62,064 bases of DNA, from assembly GCA_013151635.1 (NCBI GenBank), contig JAADHV010000125.1, positions 1-62,064 of the forward strand. Direction: 5' to 3'. A program made the position numbers and the translations under genes. The notes under the pieces were generated by a model that ran no database searches, was not told the origin of the DNA, and saw only the letters and a list, made by a program, of their open reading frames with translations. This stretch comes from Deltaproteobacteria bacterium. Its GTDB lineage: Bacteria > Desulfobacterota > Desulfobacteria > Desulfobacterales > Desulfobacteraceae. Below, in pieces: positions 8,001-18,139 of the stretch; the stretch's first letter is position 1, and each line of letters begins with the position of its first letter.

Positions 8001-9504
8001 GCGTCTCGGGCAGGTGCTCATCAACCTGGTAAATAATGCGGTCAAATTCACAGACCAGGGTAAAATCGTCATTTCAGCGGAGCTTGTGAAAAAAGGCATT
8101 GATAAGGCAATACTCCGGTTTTTTGTCCGCGATACCGGAATCGGCATGACTGAAAAACAGAGTGCGAAATTATTTCAGGCTTTCAGCCAGGCTGACACCT
8201 CTACCACCCGCAAATACGGTGGCACCGGTCTGGGACTTTCCATCTCCAAAAAGATTGTACAGATAATGGGAGGTGAAATGTTTGTTGACAGTACAGCAGG
8301 AAAGGGAAGTACTTTCGGTTTTACAGCCGTCTTTGGGATGCAACCCATGCAAAAACAAAATACGATGGCTGCCGGGGCAGAAAAAGGAGAAGCGCAAAAG
8401 ACCCTGGCTGGTTCGGTATTTGACCGGCTGCACCAGATTTACGGGGCAAAAATTTTATTGGTGGAGGACAATGACATCAACCAGCAGGTTGCCAAAGAAA
8501 TTTTAGAACAGGGTGGCCTGGTGGTAGAACTGGCCAATGACGGCAAAGAAGCTGTAGCACTGAATAAGAAAAATCAATATGATGCTATCCTCATGGATAT
8601 CCAGATGCCGGTGATGGACGGTATTGAGGCCACAAAAAGAATACGGGCGCAGGAAAAAAGGGACCTGGCAGATCAGATGCCGATCATCGCCATGACAGCC
8701 CATGCCATGGCAATGGATCGTGAAAAAAGTATTAAAGCCGGCATGAACGATCATGTGACTAAACCGATTAATATTGACCAGTTGTCTGCTGCGCTGCTAA
8801 AATGGATTAAACCGGGCAAAAGAGGGGAGCTGAAACTTTTGGCCGGGAAGAAAACATCATTTGACAATCAGTCCCTGCCGGATATACCGGGCATTGATAT
8901 CAAGAGCGCTCTTTCCCGGGTTGGCGGTAATGAGGAATTATACAAAAGTCTTCTGGTTAAATTTTACAGAGAGTATCAGGACGCGACCCGGCAAATTAAA
9001 GAAGCACTTGCAAAAAAAGATATAAAAACGGGTTCCCGGCTGGCCCATAGTATGAAAGGTGTGGCCGGTAACATAGGAGCAAAGGATTTACAGGTTGCTG
9101 CGGCCAGGGTTGAAGCTGCAATCCAACAGGAAAATAAAAAAAATACAGATCAGTTCCTGGAAGCATTTGACCATAACATCAAAGCAATAATGAGCAGCCT
9201 TAAAGAATTTATAACCACAGAAGAACCTACGGGCAAAGGCATACCCCTAAAAATGGAGAACGGGAATATTACTGTCCTTTTAAAACTGCTGCAAGAGCTT
9301 GAACCACACCTGAAAAGGAAAACACCCAAGCCCTGCAAAAAGATAATGGAAAAGATCAACACCTATGCATGGCAGGTTGGGTATAGTGATGAAATCGGGC
9401 ATCTTAACAGGCTGATCAATAAATATAAATTTACGGATGCCCAAGTGATGATAGACCGTCTTATTTTAAGAACAGATCATTGTAAAGGAGAAGAAAATGG
9501 CTGA
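5032..9504 (+). CDS. hybrid sensor histidine kinase (Cache-PAS-GAF-PAS-HisKA-HATPase-REC-HPt)
   Basis: This is a 1490-residue membrane sensor. A first membrane helix lies at about 27-48. It is followed by a periplasmic Cache-type ligand domain to about 355, and a second helix at about 362-380. The cytoplasm then carries PAS (about 410-520, [15 protein letters not shown]), GAF (about 545-700) and PAS (about 735-850). The H-box is [15 protein letters not shown] with phospho-acceptor His885, followed by an ATPase domain with [11 protein letters not shown] and [10 protein letters not shown] receiver has Asp1189 in [12 protein letters not shown], and an HPt domain has His1339 in [10 protein letters not shown]. 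Internal phosphorelay is therefore complete. The next gene overlaps by 8 bp, so the HD-GYP protein is the likely output partner. The ligand is unknown. Confidence 0.9.
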   Translation: MSESISSLKNLEISAPNKKSKFSLAGEKGLLLVAALLVFVSLLSWGALNRIEKQIRFDIRETLQRVLDTTYEIIHRWVDERIDDSLLVVDRPDVKQLVKKLLVLPRDREILANSAYQQQLRIIIKPLLEKHSDLGMLVIAPDGINIASMQDTNLGRGNFFSHYHNYMENMLKGKPQLVMPMRLDITPPGLAGRPVQEEPTMFIGVPVKDDDGSIIAVFIIRINPSFDFTKIVQLARTGQTGDSYTFDKDGNLISESRFDDQLRTIGLIKEHERAILNLKLLDPGGNLVEGFQPTRPRKDLPLTFMAQKATAGESGFNLDGYRNDRGIPVVGAWRWHEKYHFGQAFEINAAEAYRSYFAIRRTVIGLLSITVFLFLGFAVRLAEQKRKADKMNIQLVKEVVERQKSEDKFRVLIESSPDGMIITGKAGNIILVNHQVEKLFGYANEELLGRKIELLIPERFAGNHPRYRELFFKNPQVRSMGIGVALWGSRKDGSEFPLEVGLSPVGTGGEIAVIASIRDITIRRKAEKEVRSRSERLFRHNIALQKLARIKFSEFDIAIRAATEKAAIALNVERASVWLFNRDFSKLICKDLFILSKNLHKKESCLEKADFLNYFKTVEDKRIIVADDVHNDPATCKLAKAYLTPLGITSMLDAGIFSHSKLTGVICAEHVGLKREWKPEEQTFIRSIADIVTLAMESTERRRAEKELKKHKEHLEDLVIERTSELRDREEILSQITSSAQNAIIMIDNDGNVSFWNKAAQRIFGWRTKEVMGKNLHKLIVPKRYHADHFGAFHHFRETGEGGCIGEVRELFGLRKNGEEFPVELALSGVKIKGKWNAIGLVSDITERKEAEAKLHKNMKDLESARHAAEKATRAKSDFLANMSHEIRTPMNAVIGMSHLVLQTDLSLKQQDYIGKILSSANALLGVINDILDFSKIEAGKLFIESINFQLEDVLNTVSNLILHKADEKGLKIIFSIPENIPFSLVGDPLRLGQVLINLVNNAVKFTDQGKIVISAELVKKGIDKAILRFFVRDTGIGMTEKQSAKLFQAFSQADTSTTRKYGGTGLGLSISKKIVQIMGGEMFVDSTAGKGSTFGFTAVFGMQPMQKQNTMAAGAEKGEAQKTLAGSVFDRLHQIYGAKILLVEDNDINQQVAKEILEQGGLVVELANDGKEAVALNKKNQYDAILMDIQMPVMDGIEATKRIRAQEKRDLADQMPIIAMTAHAMAMDREKSIKAGMNDHVTKPINIDQLSAALLKWIKPGKRGELKLLAGKKTSFDNQSLPDIPGIDIKSALSRVGGNEELYKSLLVKFYREYQDATRQIKEALAKKDIKTGSRLAHSMKGVAGNIGAKDLQVAAARVEAAIQQENKKNTDQFLEAFDHNIKAIMSSLKEFITTEEPTGKGIPLKMENGNITVLLKLLQELEPHLKRKTPKPCKKIMEKINTYAWQVGYSDEIGHLNRLINKYKFTDAQVMIDRLILRTDHCKGEENG

Positions 9505-10609
9505 TCTGGCAAACTGCAGGATACTGGTTGTGGATGATACTGAATCAAATATAGATATTCTTTTGGATGCTCTTGGGCCTGACTATGAGGTAAGCGTTGC
9601 CATGGACGGCGAAACCGCATTACAGACGATCATCCAAGAGACACCGGACCTGGTCCTGCTGGATATCATGATGCCCGGTATGGATGGCTATGAAGTTTGC
9701 AAACGCTTAAAAGCGGATGAGAATACCCAAAAGATTCCCATTATTTTTTTAACTGCCATGACCGAAGAACGAGACGAGGCCAGGGGGCTTGCACTTGGAG
9801 TGGCAGATTATGTTACCAAACCGTTCAGCCCTGCGCTGATTCGCGCCAGGATTCGCAACCAGCTTGAGCTGAAGCTCTACCGGGACCACTTAGAGGAGCT
9901 TGTTATGGAACGGACAAGGGAACTTGCGCTGACCCAGGAGGTGACCATCGACGGCCTGGCTGTCCTGGCTGAATACCGGGACCCGGAAACAGGCGGCCAT
10001 ATCCAGCGAACCAAAAACTATGTACGACTTCTGGCCGAGCATCTGAAAACCCACCCAAAATACAGTGATTTTCTGGATGATATAACCATTGAGCTTCTTT
10101 ACAAATCCGCCCCGCTCCATGATATCGGTAAAGTAGGGGTGTGCGACAGCATCCTTCTCAAACCAGGCAGGCTGACCAAAGAAGAATTCGAGGAAATGAA
10201 AATGCACGTGATATATGGCCATAATGCTATCCAGGCAGCAGAGCGAAAACTGGGTGAAAATTCTTTTTTACGGTTTGCCAAGGAGATCACCATTTCCCAT
10301 CACGAAAAATGGGATGGTTCAGGCTATCCTTATGGCCTCAAGGCAGAGGCAATACCCTTTGTGGGCAGGCTCATGGCCATGGCGGATGTCTATGATGCCT
10401 TGATCAGCAAACGGGTGTATAAACCGCCGTTTCCGCACAAAAAGGCTGTGGACATCATTGTCAATGGTGACAAAAGGACAGAGCCTTGTCATTTTGACCC
10501 TGATGTGCTACAGGCTTTTATAGAGTTGGCAGAAGATTTTCGGCAGATAGCCATAGGATTTGCTGATTTTGATGAAGAAAGAAAAGCCCTATCGAAAAAT
10601 TGCAGTTAA
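9497..10609 (+). CDS. response regulator with HD-GYP c-di-GMP phosphodiesterase domain
   Basis: The protein has 370 residues. A receiver domain covers about 1-125, with phospho-acceptor Asp56 in [13 protein letters not shown] short coiled linker leads to an HD-GYP domain with the metal-binding HD pair at 208-209 ([10 protein letters not shown]), then KPGRLTKEE and [11 protein letters not shown] at 268-278. HD-GYP proteins hydrolyse cyclic di-GMP, so this gene links the upstream kinase to second-messenger levels. A good ribosome site (AAAGGAG) precedes the ATG, and the start overlaps the kinase stop by 8 bp, indicating translational coupling. The GYP signature reads GSGYP, as in active members. 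Confidence 0.9.
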   Translation: MADLANCRILVVDDTESNIDILLDALGPDYEVSVAMDGETALQTIIQETPDLVLLDIMMPGMDGYEVCKRLKADENTQKIPIIFLTAMTEERDEARGLALGVADYVTKPFSPALIRARIRNQLELKLYRDHLEELVMERTRELALTQEVTIDGLAVLAEYRDPETGGHIQRTKNYVRLLAEHLKTHPKYSDFLDDITIELLYKSAPLHDIGKVGVCDSILLKPGRLTKEEFEEMKMHVIYGHNAIQAAERKLGENSFLRFAKEITISHHEKWDGSGYPYGLKAEAIPFVGRLMAMADVYDALISKRVYKPPFPHKKAVDIIVNGDKRTEPCHFDPDVLQAFIELAEDFRQIAIGFADFDEERKALSKNCS

Positions 10610-10633
10610 TTTCGCCCTGGAAACAGCCATCTT

Positions 10634-11842
10634 ATGAGCGATTATTTTCAGGATGAGGATAGGCCTGCAAACAGGGGGTACCAGACTATGAGCGAACAAA
10701 TCAGACATTTGATTCTAATTGTTGATGATATTGAAAGCAATATCGATATACTGGTTGATATTCTTGGTGCTAAATGGGATGTGGCAGTGGCCATGGATGG
10801 CGAATCCGCTCTTGGAGCAGCACAGGAAAATCCACCGGACCTGATCCTGCTGGATATCATGATGCCTGGTATGGATGGTTATGAAGTTTGCCGAAGATTA
10901 AAACAAAATAAGGCTTTAAAAGGCATCCCGGTTATATTTGTGACAGCCATGAGTGAAATTGAAGATGAGAAAACAGGCCTGGATATCGGTGCTGTTGACT
11001 ATTTGATTAAGCCTGTCAGCCCTCCGATTGTGCTTGCACGGGTAAAAAATCATTTAAAGCTCTATGAAAGAGAAAAACAATTGGAAAAATTGGTTGAAAA
11101 AAGAACCCGCGCATTGAATCTGGCAAAGATACAGGCAGAGCTTGCCAATAAATCAAAAAGCAATTTTTTATTAAACATGAGCCATGAATTAAGGACTCCT
11201 ATGAATGCGATCATGGGTCTTGGGGAACTGCTCCTTGACAGTGATCTTGATGAGGAGCAAGAAGAGTTTCTTAAAGACCAGCTTAATGCCTCAAATCTTT
11301 TGCTGGAGCTGATTGAAGAGTTGCTGGTGCTTGCAAGCCTTGAAACCAACCGGGTAACAATAAAAAAATCAGACACCAATATCCGTGAAGCATTATCGCC
11401 GGTGGTTAAATTATTTTCCAGGCACTCGGAAAAAGCCAACCTTAAATTTTCATTTTTTGTGGCAGATGATGTCCCGGAAATTATTAAAACCGATCCCAAA
11501 CTGATCCGTCATGTATTAATGAATATACTGAATAATGCTCTCCGGTACACCCGGCAGGGACAAATTAATTTATCCATAGACTCTGGCTCCAGGGACAGCT
11601 TGGAAAAAGATCGTTTTATTCAATTTACCGTTGCAGACACCGGCATGGGTATACCGGAAGATAAAATACACACGGTTTTTAAAAATTTTGAAATCGGTGA
11701 GGAAATATCGACCAAGCAATATGGCGGTGCAGGCCTGGGACTTGCCATATCAAAAAAAATCATAGACCTTCTTCAAGGGGATATATGGATTGACAGCAAA
11801 GAACACCAAGGGACAGAAGTTGGGTTTAAGATCCTTATTTAA
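10634..11842 (+). CDS. receiver-histidine kinase (REC-HisKA-HATPase)
   Basis: This is a soluble 402-residue protein. The receiver has Asp74 in [12 protein letters not shown]; its sequence closely resembles the receiver of the preceding HD-GYP gene, suggesting duplication. A coiled linker leads to the H-box [15 protein letters not shown] with His184. The ATPase domain has [12 protein letters not shown], a DTGMGIP N-box region and [10 protein letters not shown]. An alternative ATG at codon 19 (10688) would give a start that aligns better with the receiver of the previous gene. It is the third gene of the operon that starts near 4929 and could act as a phosphorelay branch. Confidence 0.85.
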   Translation: MSDYFQDEDRPANRGYQTMSEQIRHLILIVDDIESNIDILVDILGAKWDVAVAMDGESALGAAQENPPDLILLDIMMPGMDGYEVCRRLKQNKALKGIPVIFVTAMSEIEDEKTGLDIGAVDYLIKPVSPPIVLARVKNHLKLYEREKQLEKLVEKRTRALNLAKIQAELANKSKSNFLLNMSHELRTPMNAIMGLGELLLDSDLDEEQEEFLKDQLNASNLLLELIEELLVLASLETNRVTIKKSDTNIREALSPVVKLFSRHSEKANLKFSFFVADDVPEIIKTDPKLIRHVLMNILNNALRYTRQGQINLSIDSGSRDSLEKDRFIQFTVADTGMGIPEDKIHTVFKNFEIGEEISTKQYGGAGLGLAISKKIIDLLQGDIWIDSKEHQGTEVGFKILI

Positions 11843-11865
11843 TACATTAAAGGTCACTTACCCGG

Positions 11866-13554
11866 TTATAATCCAAGGCCTCCCGGATTCATGATATTAT
11901 TGGGATCAAAATGCTTTTTTATTGCCCTTAAAATATCCATCTGGTTTTTTCCCAGGTGCTTTTCCATCCAGGGGGCCATCATTCTTCCAACCCCGTGATG
12001 GTGGCTCAAGGACCCATGGTTTTCTTCAATTTTATCTATGATTCCACGCTGGAATGATATGAATTCATCGCTGTTCTGCATTTTTGTGATAAAAATAAAA
12101 TACAAGTTTGTTCCCTGGGCATAAAAGTGGGATGCATGGGTCATGCAGATGGTATTCGGGTGCTGTTTGATATAACTTCTTACAGCATGATAAAGGGCAT
12201 GGATATTATCCCATGTAACAGATGTTTCAAGGGTATCTATAAGCACGCCAAAATCATTCAGGGCATCGCGCATGTAAGGGTCTGAAAACCTGCCTTTCAG
12301 CCATTTTTTCATGGGGAACCCTGTAAGATAAAACCCTTTGTTTTTCTTGCAGATTTTTTTAATCTCCTTAAAAAGGCTTATTGAAAAAGATTTTTCACCG
12401 TCTGTCTGGCCCATTAAAAGGCATCGTGAGCCGGGGATCAGGCCCTTAAACCTCATAAACTTATCTAAAAAATTTTCATTTAAGCCATACATTTTCATTG
12501 CAATATCAGTTTCTTCAGGATCAGACAGTCTCAAAACAGAGGGCATGCCTGCCCCGGCCTGGCTGATCCTTTGCACTGCATTAACGGCAATTTCAAAGTC
12601 CGGAAACATAAAGGTAAACTTTTTCGCGTTTTCAGGTTGATAAGGAAAAATCTTCATGGTTACGGCAACCAGTATGCCAAAGCATCCTTCAGACCCTTTC
12701 ATGATATCATTTATTTTCGGTCCTGTGGCAGCAGCAGGAAAATCACTGGTTTTAAAGACCCCGGCGGGAGTCACATATTCCCCGCTGACAACAAGATCAT
12801 AAGCATCTCCATAATAAGAGGATGCCTGGCCGGAACCCAGGGTGACAACCCAGCCGCCAACTGAAGAAAACTCAAAGCTCTGGGGGAAATGCCCGCCTGT
12901 ATAGCTTTTTTTTGCATTCAATTTTTCAGGAGCCTGGTTTAACAGGTTTTCATACTCAGGGCCCATCATACCTGGTTCAACCGTAATGGTATGGTTGATT
13001 TCACTAAAACAGATTACTTTATTCATATGGGTGTTCAAAACCAGGGTGACACCGCCTTTTGGACATGCAAGCCCCTTTGTGACGGAACTTCCGCCCCCAT
13101 ATACATGCAGTGCAATCTTCTTTTTATGACAAAGGGACACAATTTTTTCAATATCTGCCCTGCCCCGGGGATGCAGGACGATATCACAAATATCTTCAAT
13201 TTTTTCCTGTCTTAAATTAAAAATATCTTCCATTGATTTGCCGGTGGAGTATTTCAGGCGGGAATAGGTATCAAAACAAATGTTTTCCCGGCCCACAAGG
13301 TTTTCAAACTCCTGTAAATCTTTAAGTGCGATCCTTGTTTTGTGTAAATTTTCAACAATATTGCAGCCTGTGTTAAAAGGGGTTTGAAAATCAGTATCTG
13401 AAAGTCTAAGCTCCTGTTTTATAACAGAATAAAATCCTGAACTGGGGTTCTTATACAGGTTTTCAGCTCCCCATTTAAATATGGACCTGAACGTTTTTTC
13501 ACCCGGTTCTTTTTCCAGCCAGGACGGTGTATAATCTTTTTTATTTTTTTTCAT
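11866..13554 (-). CDS. FAD-linked oxidase related to alkylglycerone-phosphate synthase
   Basis: The protein has 562 residues. The FAD-binding (PCMH/VAO) domain shows PRGRADIEKIVSLC, the pyrophosphate loop YGGGSSVTKGL, and FEFSSVGGWVVTLGSGQASS. This last block, followed by YGDAYDLVV and MKGSEGCFG, is closer to alkyldihydroxyacetone-phosphate synthases than to glycolate oxidase GlcD. Near residue 516 the motif SHHHGVGRMMAPW preserves the triple histidine that is essential in the eukaryotic synthase. The C-terminus DPNNIMNPGGLGL is typical of the superfamily. It is the last gene of a run with a kinase, a GlpD-like dehydrogenase and a regulator, one base after the kinase stop. Expected chemistry is on glycerone-phosphate ethers or a related hydroxy acid; this is inference. 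Confidence 0.75.
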   Translation of the reverse strand: MKKNKKDYTPSWLEKEPGEKTFRSIFKWGAENLYKNPSSGFYSVIKQELRLSDTDFQTPFNTGCNIVENLHKTRIALKDLQEFENLVGRENICFDTYSRLKYSTGKSMEDIFNLRQEKIEDICDIVLHPRGRADIEKIVSLCHKKKIALHVYGGGSSVTKGLACPKGGVTLVLNTHMNKVICFSEINHTITVEPGMMGPEYENLLNQAPEKLNAKKSYTGGHFPQSFEFSSVGGWVVTLGSGQASSYYGDAYDLVVSGEYVTPAGVFKTSDFPAAATGPKINDIMKGSEGCFGILVAVTMKIFPYQPENAKKFTFMFPDFEIAVNAVQRISQAGAGMPSVLRLSDPEETDIAMKMYGLNENFLDKFMRFKGLIPGSRCLLMGQTDGEKSFSISLFKEIKKICKKNKGFYLTGFPMKKWLKGRFSDPYMRDALNDFGVLIDTLETSVTWDNIHALYHAVRSYIKQHPNTICMTHASHFYAQGTNLYFIFITKMQNSDEFISFQRGIIDKIEENHGSLSHHHGVGRMMAPWMEKHLGKNQMDILRAIKKHFDPNNIMNPGGLGL

Positions 13555-13555
13555 T

Positions 13556-15106
13556 TTATTCCGGGTATCCTGTTATTTTCCTGATTTGTGAATACAATGG
13601 TTCCAGTGCCGAATACATTTTTTTATAAACCTTTGAATATAATGCATGATAAATTTTTACATGTTCCTGATCCGGCTCAAATATTTTTTTGACATGGACC
13701 ATATTGCCAACTGCCTCATCAAGGCTTGAGAACCATCCAAGACCCTTTGCCACAAGAATGGCCGCCCCCAGGCCGGATGTCTCATGGGTCTTACCCTTTA
13801 CCATGGGAAGATTAAAAATATCCGCCGTTATCCTGCATATTTCATCGCTTTGAGACGCACCGCCCGATACAGCGGCTTTTTCTATTTTTTCTGCGGTTTT
13901 CTTTTGAATTTTTTCCATGCCCTCCCAAAGAGCAAACCCCAGTCCTTCAATGACCGCCCTGTACACATGATCTTTTGTATGTACGTCTCCGAAACCTATC
14001 ATGGCACCTTTTGCATCAGGGTGGTCAAGTCCTGCCCCCCAGTATGGCTGGACAATAAGCCCCATGGCACCGGGCCTGGTCCTTTTAAGACATTTATTTA
14101 AAACCTCTTCTGCCGGAATACCCATTTTCAATGCTTTTTCAACTTCTTTCCAGGCAAATTGTTTTTTAAACCATGAGATCATCCAGAATCCCCTGAAAAT
14201 CTCAACTTCGGGGTTATAAAAGCCTGGAGCGGAAGCAGGATAGGACGGCAGGTATTTTATGGGCTCTATATATTTTTCAGACATGGTCTGGACTGTTGCT
14301 GTCGTACCAAAGCTTAAACTTGCCATTTTAGAGTTGACAACACCTGCTCCAAGGGTTTCACATCCCTTGTCCGACCCGCAGGCAATCACAGGGACACCTT
14401 TTTTTATCCCGGTTAGCTGTTCTGCCTCCAAGGTAATTATACCAAGCTTTTCACCGGGTTGCACAAGAAAAGGAAGTTTTTCTTTTTCCACAGGGAACAG
14501 TTTTTTGGACAATTGAAGGTTTTTCGCCCAGGCCTGTTTTTTATAATCAAAGGGCAGATGGCCTATCTGTGAGGCAATAGAATCTGTAAAATTTTTTGTC
14601 AGCCTGTGGTTTAAAAACCCTGAAATCTGGAGATACTTATACGTTTTCCCCCAGATCTCAGGCTGATTCTGCATGATCCAATTACATTTTCCCTGGACTT
14701 GAATATCCTCAATCTTTTTTTTATGGCCTGAAATATTAAGGGCTGTGCTCAACAGACCTTTCTGCCCCCAGAAAGGCTTTGATTTTCTCTGATCCATCCA
14801 AAGGATTGCAGGCCGGAGAGGCATGCCTTTCTCATCCACATTCACCATGCTGGCCCGCTGGGTTGTCACCCCGACCCCGGCAATGGATTCAAACAATTTA
14901 AGGTTGGACTTTTTCAATTTCCTGCAAACCGAAACAAGGCTGTCCCAATAGAGTTCAGGGGCCTGTTCAGCCCACCCCGGATATTTACAAAAATATGGTT
15001 CGTATTCTACCCTGGCCCGGGAGAGGATTTCACCTTCCCTGGAAAAAAGAATACCCCGGAGACTTTGAGTTCCGCAGTCAATGGCAAGAATTGTTTTCCT
15101 TTTCAT
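13556..15106 (-). CDS. FGGY-family carbohydrate/polyol kinase
   Basis: The protein has 516 residues with the two-domain ASKHA fold. The N-terminal phosphate loop is LAIDCGTQSLRGILF. The substrate-side PGWAEQAPELYWDSL corresponds to the conserved W-E block of glycerol and xylulose kinases. The second ATP segment is LSFGTTATVQ, and the adenosine motif is AVSGGASQSDEICRITADIF. It phosphorylates a sugar or polyol. Sequence alone does not separate glycerol kinase from other FGGY members, though the GlpD-like neighbour 12 bp upstream makes a three-carbon polyol plausible. It is followed one base later by the synthase-like flavoprotein. Confidence 0.8.
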   Translation of the reverse strand: MKRKTILAIDCGTQSLRGILFSREGEILSRARVEYEPYFCKYPGWAEQAPELYWDSLVSVCRKLKKSNLKLFESIAGVGVTTQRASMVNVDEKGMPLRPAILWMDQRKSKPFWGQKGLLSTALNISGHKKKIEDIQVQGKCNWIMQNQPEIWGKTYKYLQISGFLNHRLTKNFTDSIASQIGHLPFDYKKQAWAKNLQLSKKLFPVEKEKLPFLVQPGEKLGIITLEAEQLTGIKKGVPVIACGSDKGCETLGAGVVNSKMASLSFGTTATVQTMSEKYIEPIKYLPSYPASAPGFYNPEVEIFRGFWMISWFKKQFAWKEVEKALKMGIPAEEVLNKCLKRTRPGAMGLIVQPYWGAGLDHPDAKGAMIGFGDVHTKDHVYRAVIEGLGFALWEGMEKIQKKTAEKIEKAAVSGGASQSDEICRITADIFNLPMVKGKTHETSGLGAAILVAKGLGWFSSLDEAVGNMVHVKKIFEPDQEHVKIYHALYSKVYKKMYSALEPLYSQIRKITGYPE

Positions 15107-15118
15107 ATCAAGGCTCCT

Positions 15119-16675
15119 TTAAGTTTTAAGGGGTGGAGAATAATATTTGGTCCATAGTTCCATGTAGGATTTTTTTTCTGTATCCCACCTTTTTTCGTCC
15201 CATGGAAGATAAGGTTTGCAAAGGGCTTCAATCCTGTTAAGCAAATGGTCTCCACCCCGGGGGAGAAGCAGGCCGATCCTGGTTCTCCTCAATAACAGGT
15301 CGGAAAGGTGGCAGATGTTTTCATGCTCAGCCGCATGACAAAGCTCAACCCAGAGGCTTTTTGCATCCTCTATCTGGGTGAATAGTTTCTTATCATATTG
15401 GCTGATCATTTGCCCCGCCAGTCTCCCGTACCGCCCGGAAAGCCTTTCCAGGGCCTTTTCCGGCACATCACGGCTTATTTCATCTGAAAAAATTTGACCT
15501 TTCATTTTTTGCACATAATTTTCCTGCCTTTGCTTTGAAAGATAGGGCCCGGCTGCCTTTAAGGCATCATCGGCAAGCATTCTAAAAGTCGTGAGTTTCC
15601 CGCCCGTGACCGTTATAAGCCCCTTGTCCTTCCATACTGCATGCTCTCTTGATTCCCTGGACGGGTCTTTCTTTTTTTTGCTTAATACCGGCCTTACACC
15701 TGCAATTGAAGATATGCAGCCAGCTAAAGATATATCAAGGCCCGGCAGGACATGATTTATTCCTTCAAGCAGATAAGCTGCTTCCTTTTTTGTCACAAAC
15801 GGTTCTGTTTCCATGTCCTGATCATGATCAACATCTGTTGTACCAAGAAAAAGCGCACCTTCCCAGGGAAACAAGAATACCGGCCTTAAATCCCTGGGAT
15901 GGATAAAACTTAAAACACGGGTTATGGGGAACAACTCTAGAGGGAAAACAAGGTGGCTCCCTCTTAAAGGGCGGATATGAAACCCTTTAACAGGAGATGG
16001 ATGAAGTTTTTCCGCAAACACGCCGGTTGCATTGACAAGCACCTTTGTCCTGATTTCAGCTTTGGCAAGGGATGTCTCATCCATGACATCAAGGGCTGCA
16101 ACATTACCTTTTCCATCCCTTTCAACCCCCATAACTTTTGTATAATTAAGCGCAGTCCCGCCCATAAGGCAGGCATCAAAAATCAGCCTCAGTACAAGTC
16201 TTGCATCGTCAACCTGGGCATCCTTGAATCCAACCGCTGACACAAGATTTTGCCTTCTGATCCCGGGAATTTTCTCCAGGGTCCTGCCTTTTGTATAGAT
16301 TTTGTGCTGCTTTTCCTTTGCCATGAGACTATAGATTAAAAGACCGGTTTTCATGGCTGACATGGAAGGGCCGTAATTGTCAAACACCGGCATTATGAAT
16401 TTTAAGGGGGTAACAAGCCCCGGATACTGGTTTAACAGCCTTTCTCTTTCTTTTACAGCAGTTTTTGTCAATAAAAACTTTCCCTGTTTAAGATACCTTA
16501 AACCACCGTGGACCATTTTCGAAGACCTGCTTGATGTACCCCACGCAAAATCCTTTGCTTCCAGGAGAAGCACGCGGTATCCTGATTTAACCGCCTCATG
16601 GAAAACACCGGCACCGGTGATCCCGCCCCCTGCCACAACAAGGTCATATTCTTTTTTAATATCAGAAAACTTCAT
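15119..16675 (-). CDS. glpD: FAD-dependent glycerol-3-phosphate dehydrogenase-like protein
   Basis: The protein has 518 residues from the ATG at 16675, which overlaps the upstream regulator stop as ATGA and has TTAGGA as ribosome site; an in-frame ATG at 16690 is less likely. The N-terminus YDLVVAGGGITGAGVFHEA is the FAD dinucleotide fold, followed by AWGTSSRSSKMVHGGLRYL, the hallmark of aerobic-type GlpD. FLGTTDVDHD and VTGGKLTTFRMLADDAL are also conserved. The enzyme would oxidise sn-glycerol-3-phosphate, or a related phospho-polyol, to the ketone and pass electrons to the quinone pool. Its place between an FGGY kinase and a FadR-like regulator supports a catabolic unit. Confidence 0.8.
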   Translation of the reverse strand: MKFSDIKKEYDLVVAGGGITGAGVFHEAVKSGYRVLLLEAKDFAWGTSSRSSKMVHGGLRYLKQGKFLLTKTAVKERERLLNQYPGLVTPLKFIMPVFDNYGPSMSAMKTGLLIYSLMAKEKQHKIYTKGRTLEKIPGIRRQNLVSAVGFKDAQVDDARLVLRLIFDACLMGGTALNYTKVMGVERDGKGNVAALDVMDETSLAKAEIRTKVLVNATGVFAEKLHPSPVKGFHIRPLRGSHLVFPLELFPITRVLSFIHPRDLRPVFLFPWEGALFLGTTDVDHDQDMETEPFVTKKEAAYLLEGINHVLPGLDISLAGCISSIAGVRPVLSKKKKDPSRESREHAVWKDKGLITVTGGKLTTFRMLADDALKAAGPYLSKQRQENYVQKMKGQIFSDEISRDVPEKALERLSGRYGRLAGQMISQYDKKLFTQIEDAKSLWVELCHAAEHENICHLSDLLLRRTRIGLLLPRGGDHLLNRIEALCKPYLPWDEKRWDTEKKSYMELWTKYYSPPLKT

Positions 16676-17349
16676 TTTAATCCTAACCATATCTTCCGGG
16701 TTTGTATCATGGTCTTTTCTACAATTTTTTTCACGTTGGTATTATTTTGCTCTATTGCCCCTGTCAAATCCCTGTAATATGCAAGAGACACAAGCCGCAC
16801 TTCCTTATTTTTAAAATAATTCTCACCCAGGATCTCGTAAAGCGGTGCAAAATCATTAAAAATCATATTAAAAACCGGGTTATTTGCCGCATTAACCATG
16901 AGCATCTGCAATTCCCAGTCATACCTGGCGTATTCATCAGGGCTGTCTTTTAAAGTCCGGGATAGTTCAAGAACTCTTAAAATCCTCTCAGGGCTGCAGG
17001 ATATGGCTTTTTGGGCAATACCGGGAAAAATTATTGCCCTTGCTTCCAGCAAGTTTGACACCATATCAGTGGGCAGGGTCCTTCCATGTCCTGCAAGGGA
17101 GTGTAAGATCCCAAGCCCTCCTTTTTTCAGGTAATCATTTACTTTTGTCGGTTTGCCATGCCGGATCGTGATCCATCCTTCCTTTGAAAGCCGCTGAAGG
17201 GTCTCTCTTAATGTAGGCCGTGTCACACCGACCATACCTGCAAGAACACGCTCTGCCGGAAGGGATTCGCCAGGCCGGTAGGTAGAATCCAATATGGCCT
17301 CCACTATTTTCTTTTCAGCAAATTGTGCCGGTTTCAAAGGTTTATCCAT
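16672..17349 (-). CDS. GntR/FadR-family transcriptional regulator
   Basis: The protein has 225 residues from the ATG at 17349 (AAGGGA ribosome site); TTG and GTG codons at 17385 and 17382 extend the frame by 11-12 residues. The N-terminal winged helix is typical of GntR: YRPGESLPAERVLAGMVGVTRPTLRETLQRLSKEGWI. The C-terminal all-helical part (about 85-225) has the FCD/FadR-like look. It is first in the operon with the GlpD-like, kinase and synthase-like genes, and its promoter is overlapped by a CTGGTA/TACCAG inverted repeat, so autorepression relieved by a pathway metabolite is likely. Confidence 0.85.
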   Translation of the reverse strand: MDKPLKPAQFAEKKIVEAILDSTYRPGESLPAERVLAGMVGVTRPTLRETLQRLSKEGWITIRHGKPTKVNDYLKKGGLGILHSLAGHGRTLPTDMVSNLLEARAIIFPGIAQKAISCSPERILRVLELSRTLKDSPDEYARYDWELQMLMVNAANNPVFNMIFNDFAPLYEILGENYFKNKEVRLVSLAYYRDLTGAIEQNNTNVKKIVEKTMIQTRKIWLGLK

Positions 17350-17389
17350 AAAGGGTTCCCTTTTATCTTTCTTGTTATTCACCAAACAT

Positions 17390-17409
17390 CTGGTAAGAGG
17401 TCATACCAG
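17390..17409 (-). promoter_or_regulatory. FadR/GntR-type operator overlapping the promoter -10
   Basis: CTGGTA and TACCAG are separated by 8 bp as a perfect inverted repeat. Within it GGTCATACCA also resembles the compact TNGTNNNACNA site of FadR-subfamily regulators. It covers the -10 hexamer at 17400-17405. Confidence 0.6.
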
Positions 17410-17428
17410 TTTATTTGAATAATGTCAA
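17400..17428 (-). promoter_or_regulatory. promoter of the regulator-glpD-kinase-synthase operon
   Basis: On the minus strand TTGACA (17428-17423) and TATGAC (17405-17400) are 17 bp apart. This separates the four downstream genes from the ynjBCDF-like transcript, although read-through is possible since the gap is only about 120 bp and I see no terminator. Confidence 0.55.
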
Positions 17429-17470
17429 AAAAAATCTTATTTCTTAAATTGTTGAAATCTCACCTGCAAC

Positions 17471-18139
17471 TTAAGGGTTATGATAAATATCAGTATTCGT
17501 GCCGGCCATCGCATTTTCTTTATTTTCTGCAATTTCTTTCAAGGTATTATACCCTGACCAAACTCTTGTAACGGTTGTAACAAGACAGAGAAAAGAAAAA
17601 AAGAAAGCCAGGAAAGGAAAAGAATCAGGAAACATACACATGAGTGAAAAAAAAAGAATGGTTTCCGTACCCTCTGTCAGCCCCCCGATATAATACATGG
17701 ATTTATTGGGACAGGTAAGATTTTTCAGATCATTTTTCTGGGCCATGACAGCAAAGGTAAGAAAACTTGTCCCTGTTCCCACAAAACTTAGCATTAAGAA
17801 TACGGCAGGAATTGCGTTCTTCTGGGGATCTGCCAGTGCAAAGCCTGCGATGGCACCGGAATAAAAAATAAAATCAAGGCAGATATCCAGGAACCCGCCG
17901 GCATCTGTTTTTTTTGTCAGTCTTGCAAGGCTTCCGTCCAGCCCGTCCATGATCCTGTTAAGGAGAATAAACAACAATGCAATTTTATATTTGTTCATCC
18001 AGACCAAAAAAAAAGCAAGCACTCCCAGGGCAAAACCTGCTATAGTTACCTGGTCCGGTTTGATGTTGCCCTTTTTAAGGAAACCGGCACATGCATTCAA
18101 CGGTCTATTCACAAGTTTTCTAGCAAAGGGATCAAGCAT
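17471..18139 (-). CDS. ynjF: CDP-alcohol phosphatidyltransferase (YnjF-like)
   Basis: The protein has 222 residues and is an integral membrane protein with about six hydrophobic helices. The family catalytic motif is intact in MDGLDGSLARLTKKTDAGG plus FLDICLD: D-x2-D-G-x2-A-R, then G-x3-D-x3-D. Such enzymes transfer a phospho-alcohol group from a CDP-alcohol to an acceptor alcohol. The start overlaps the ynjD-like stop by 8 bp. E. coli carries a ynjF gene of the same family beside ynjBCD, so the linkage is conserved. The true substrates of YnjF-type proteins are unknown to me. Confidence 0.8.
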   Translation of the reverse strand: MLDPFARKLVNRPLNACAGFLKKGNIKPDQVTIAGFALGVLAFFLVWMNKYKIALLFILLNRIMDGLDGSLARLTKKTDAGGFLDICLDFIFYSGAIAGFALADPQKNAIPAVFLMLSFVGTGTSFLTFAVMAQKNDLKNLTCPNKSMYYIGGLTEGTETILFFSLMCMFPDSFPFLAFFFSFLCLVTTVTRVWSGYNTLKEIAENKENAMAGTNTDIYHNP

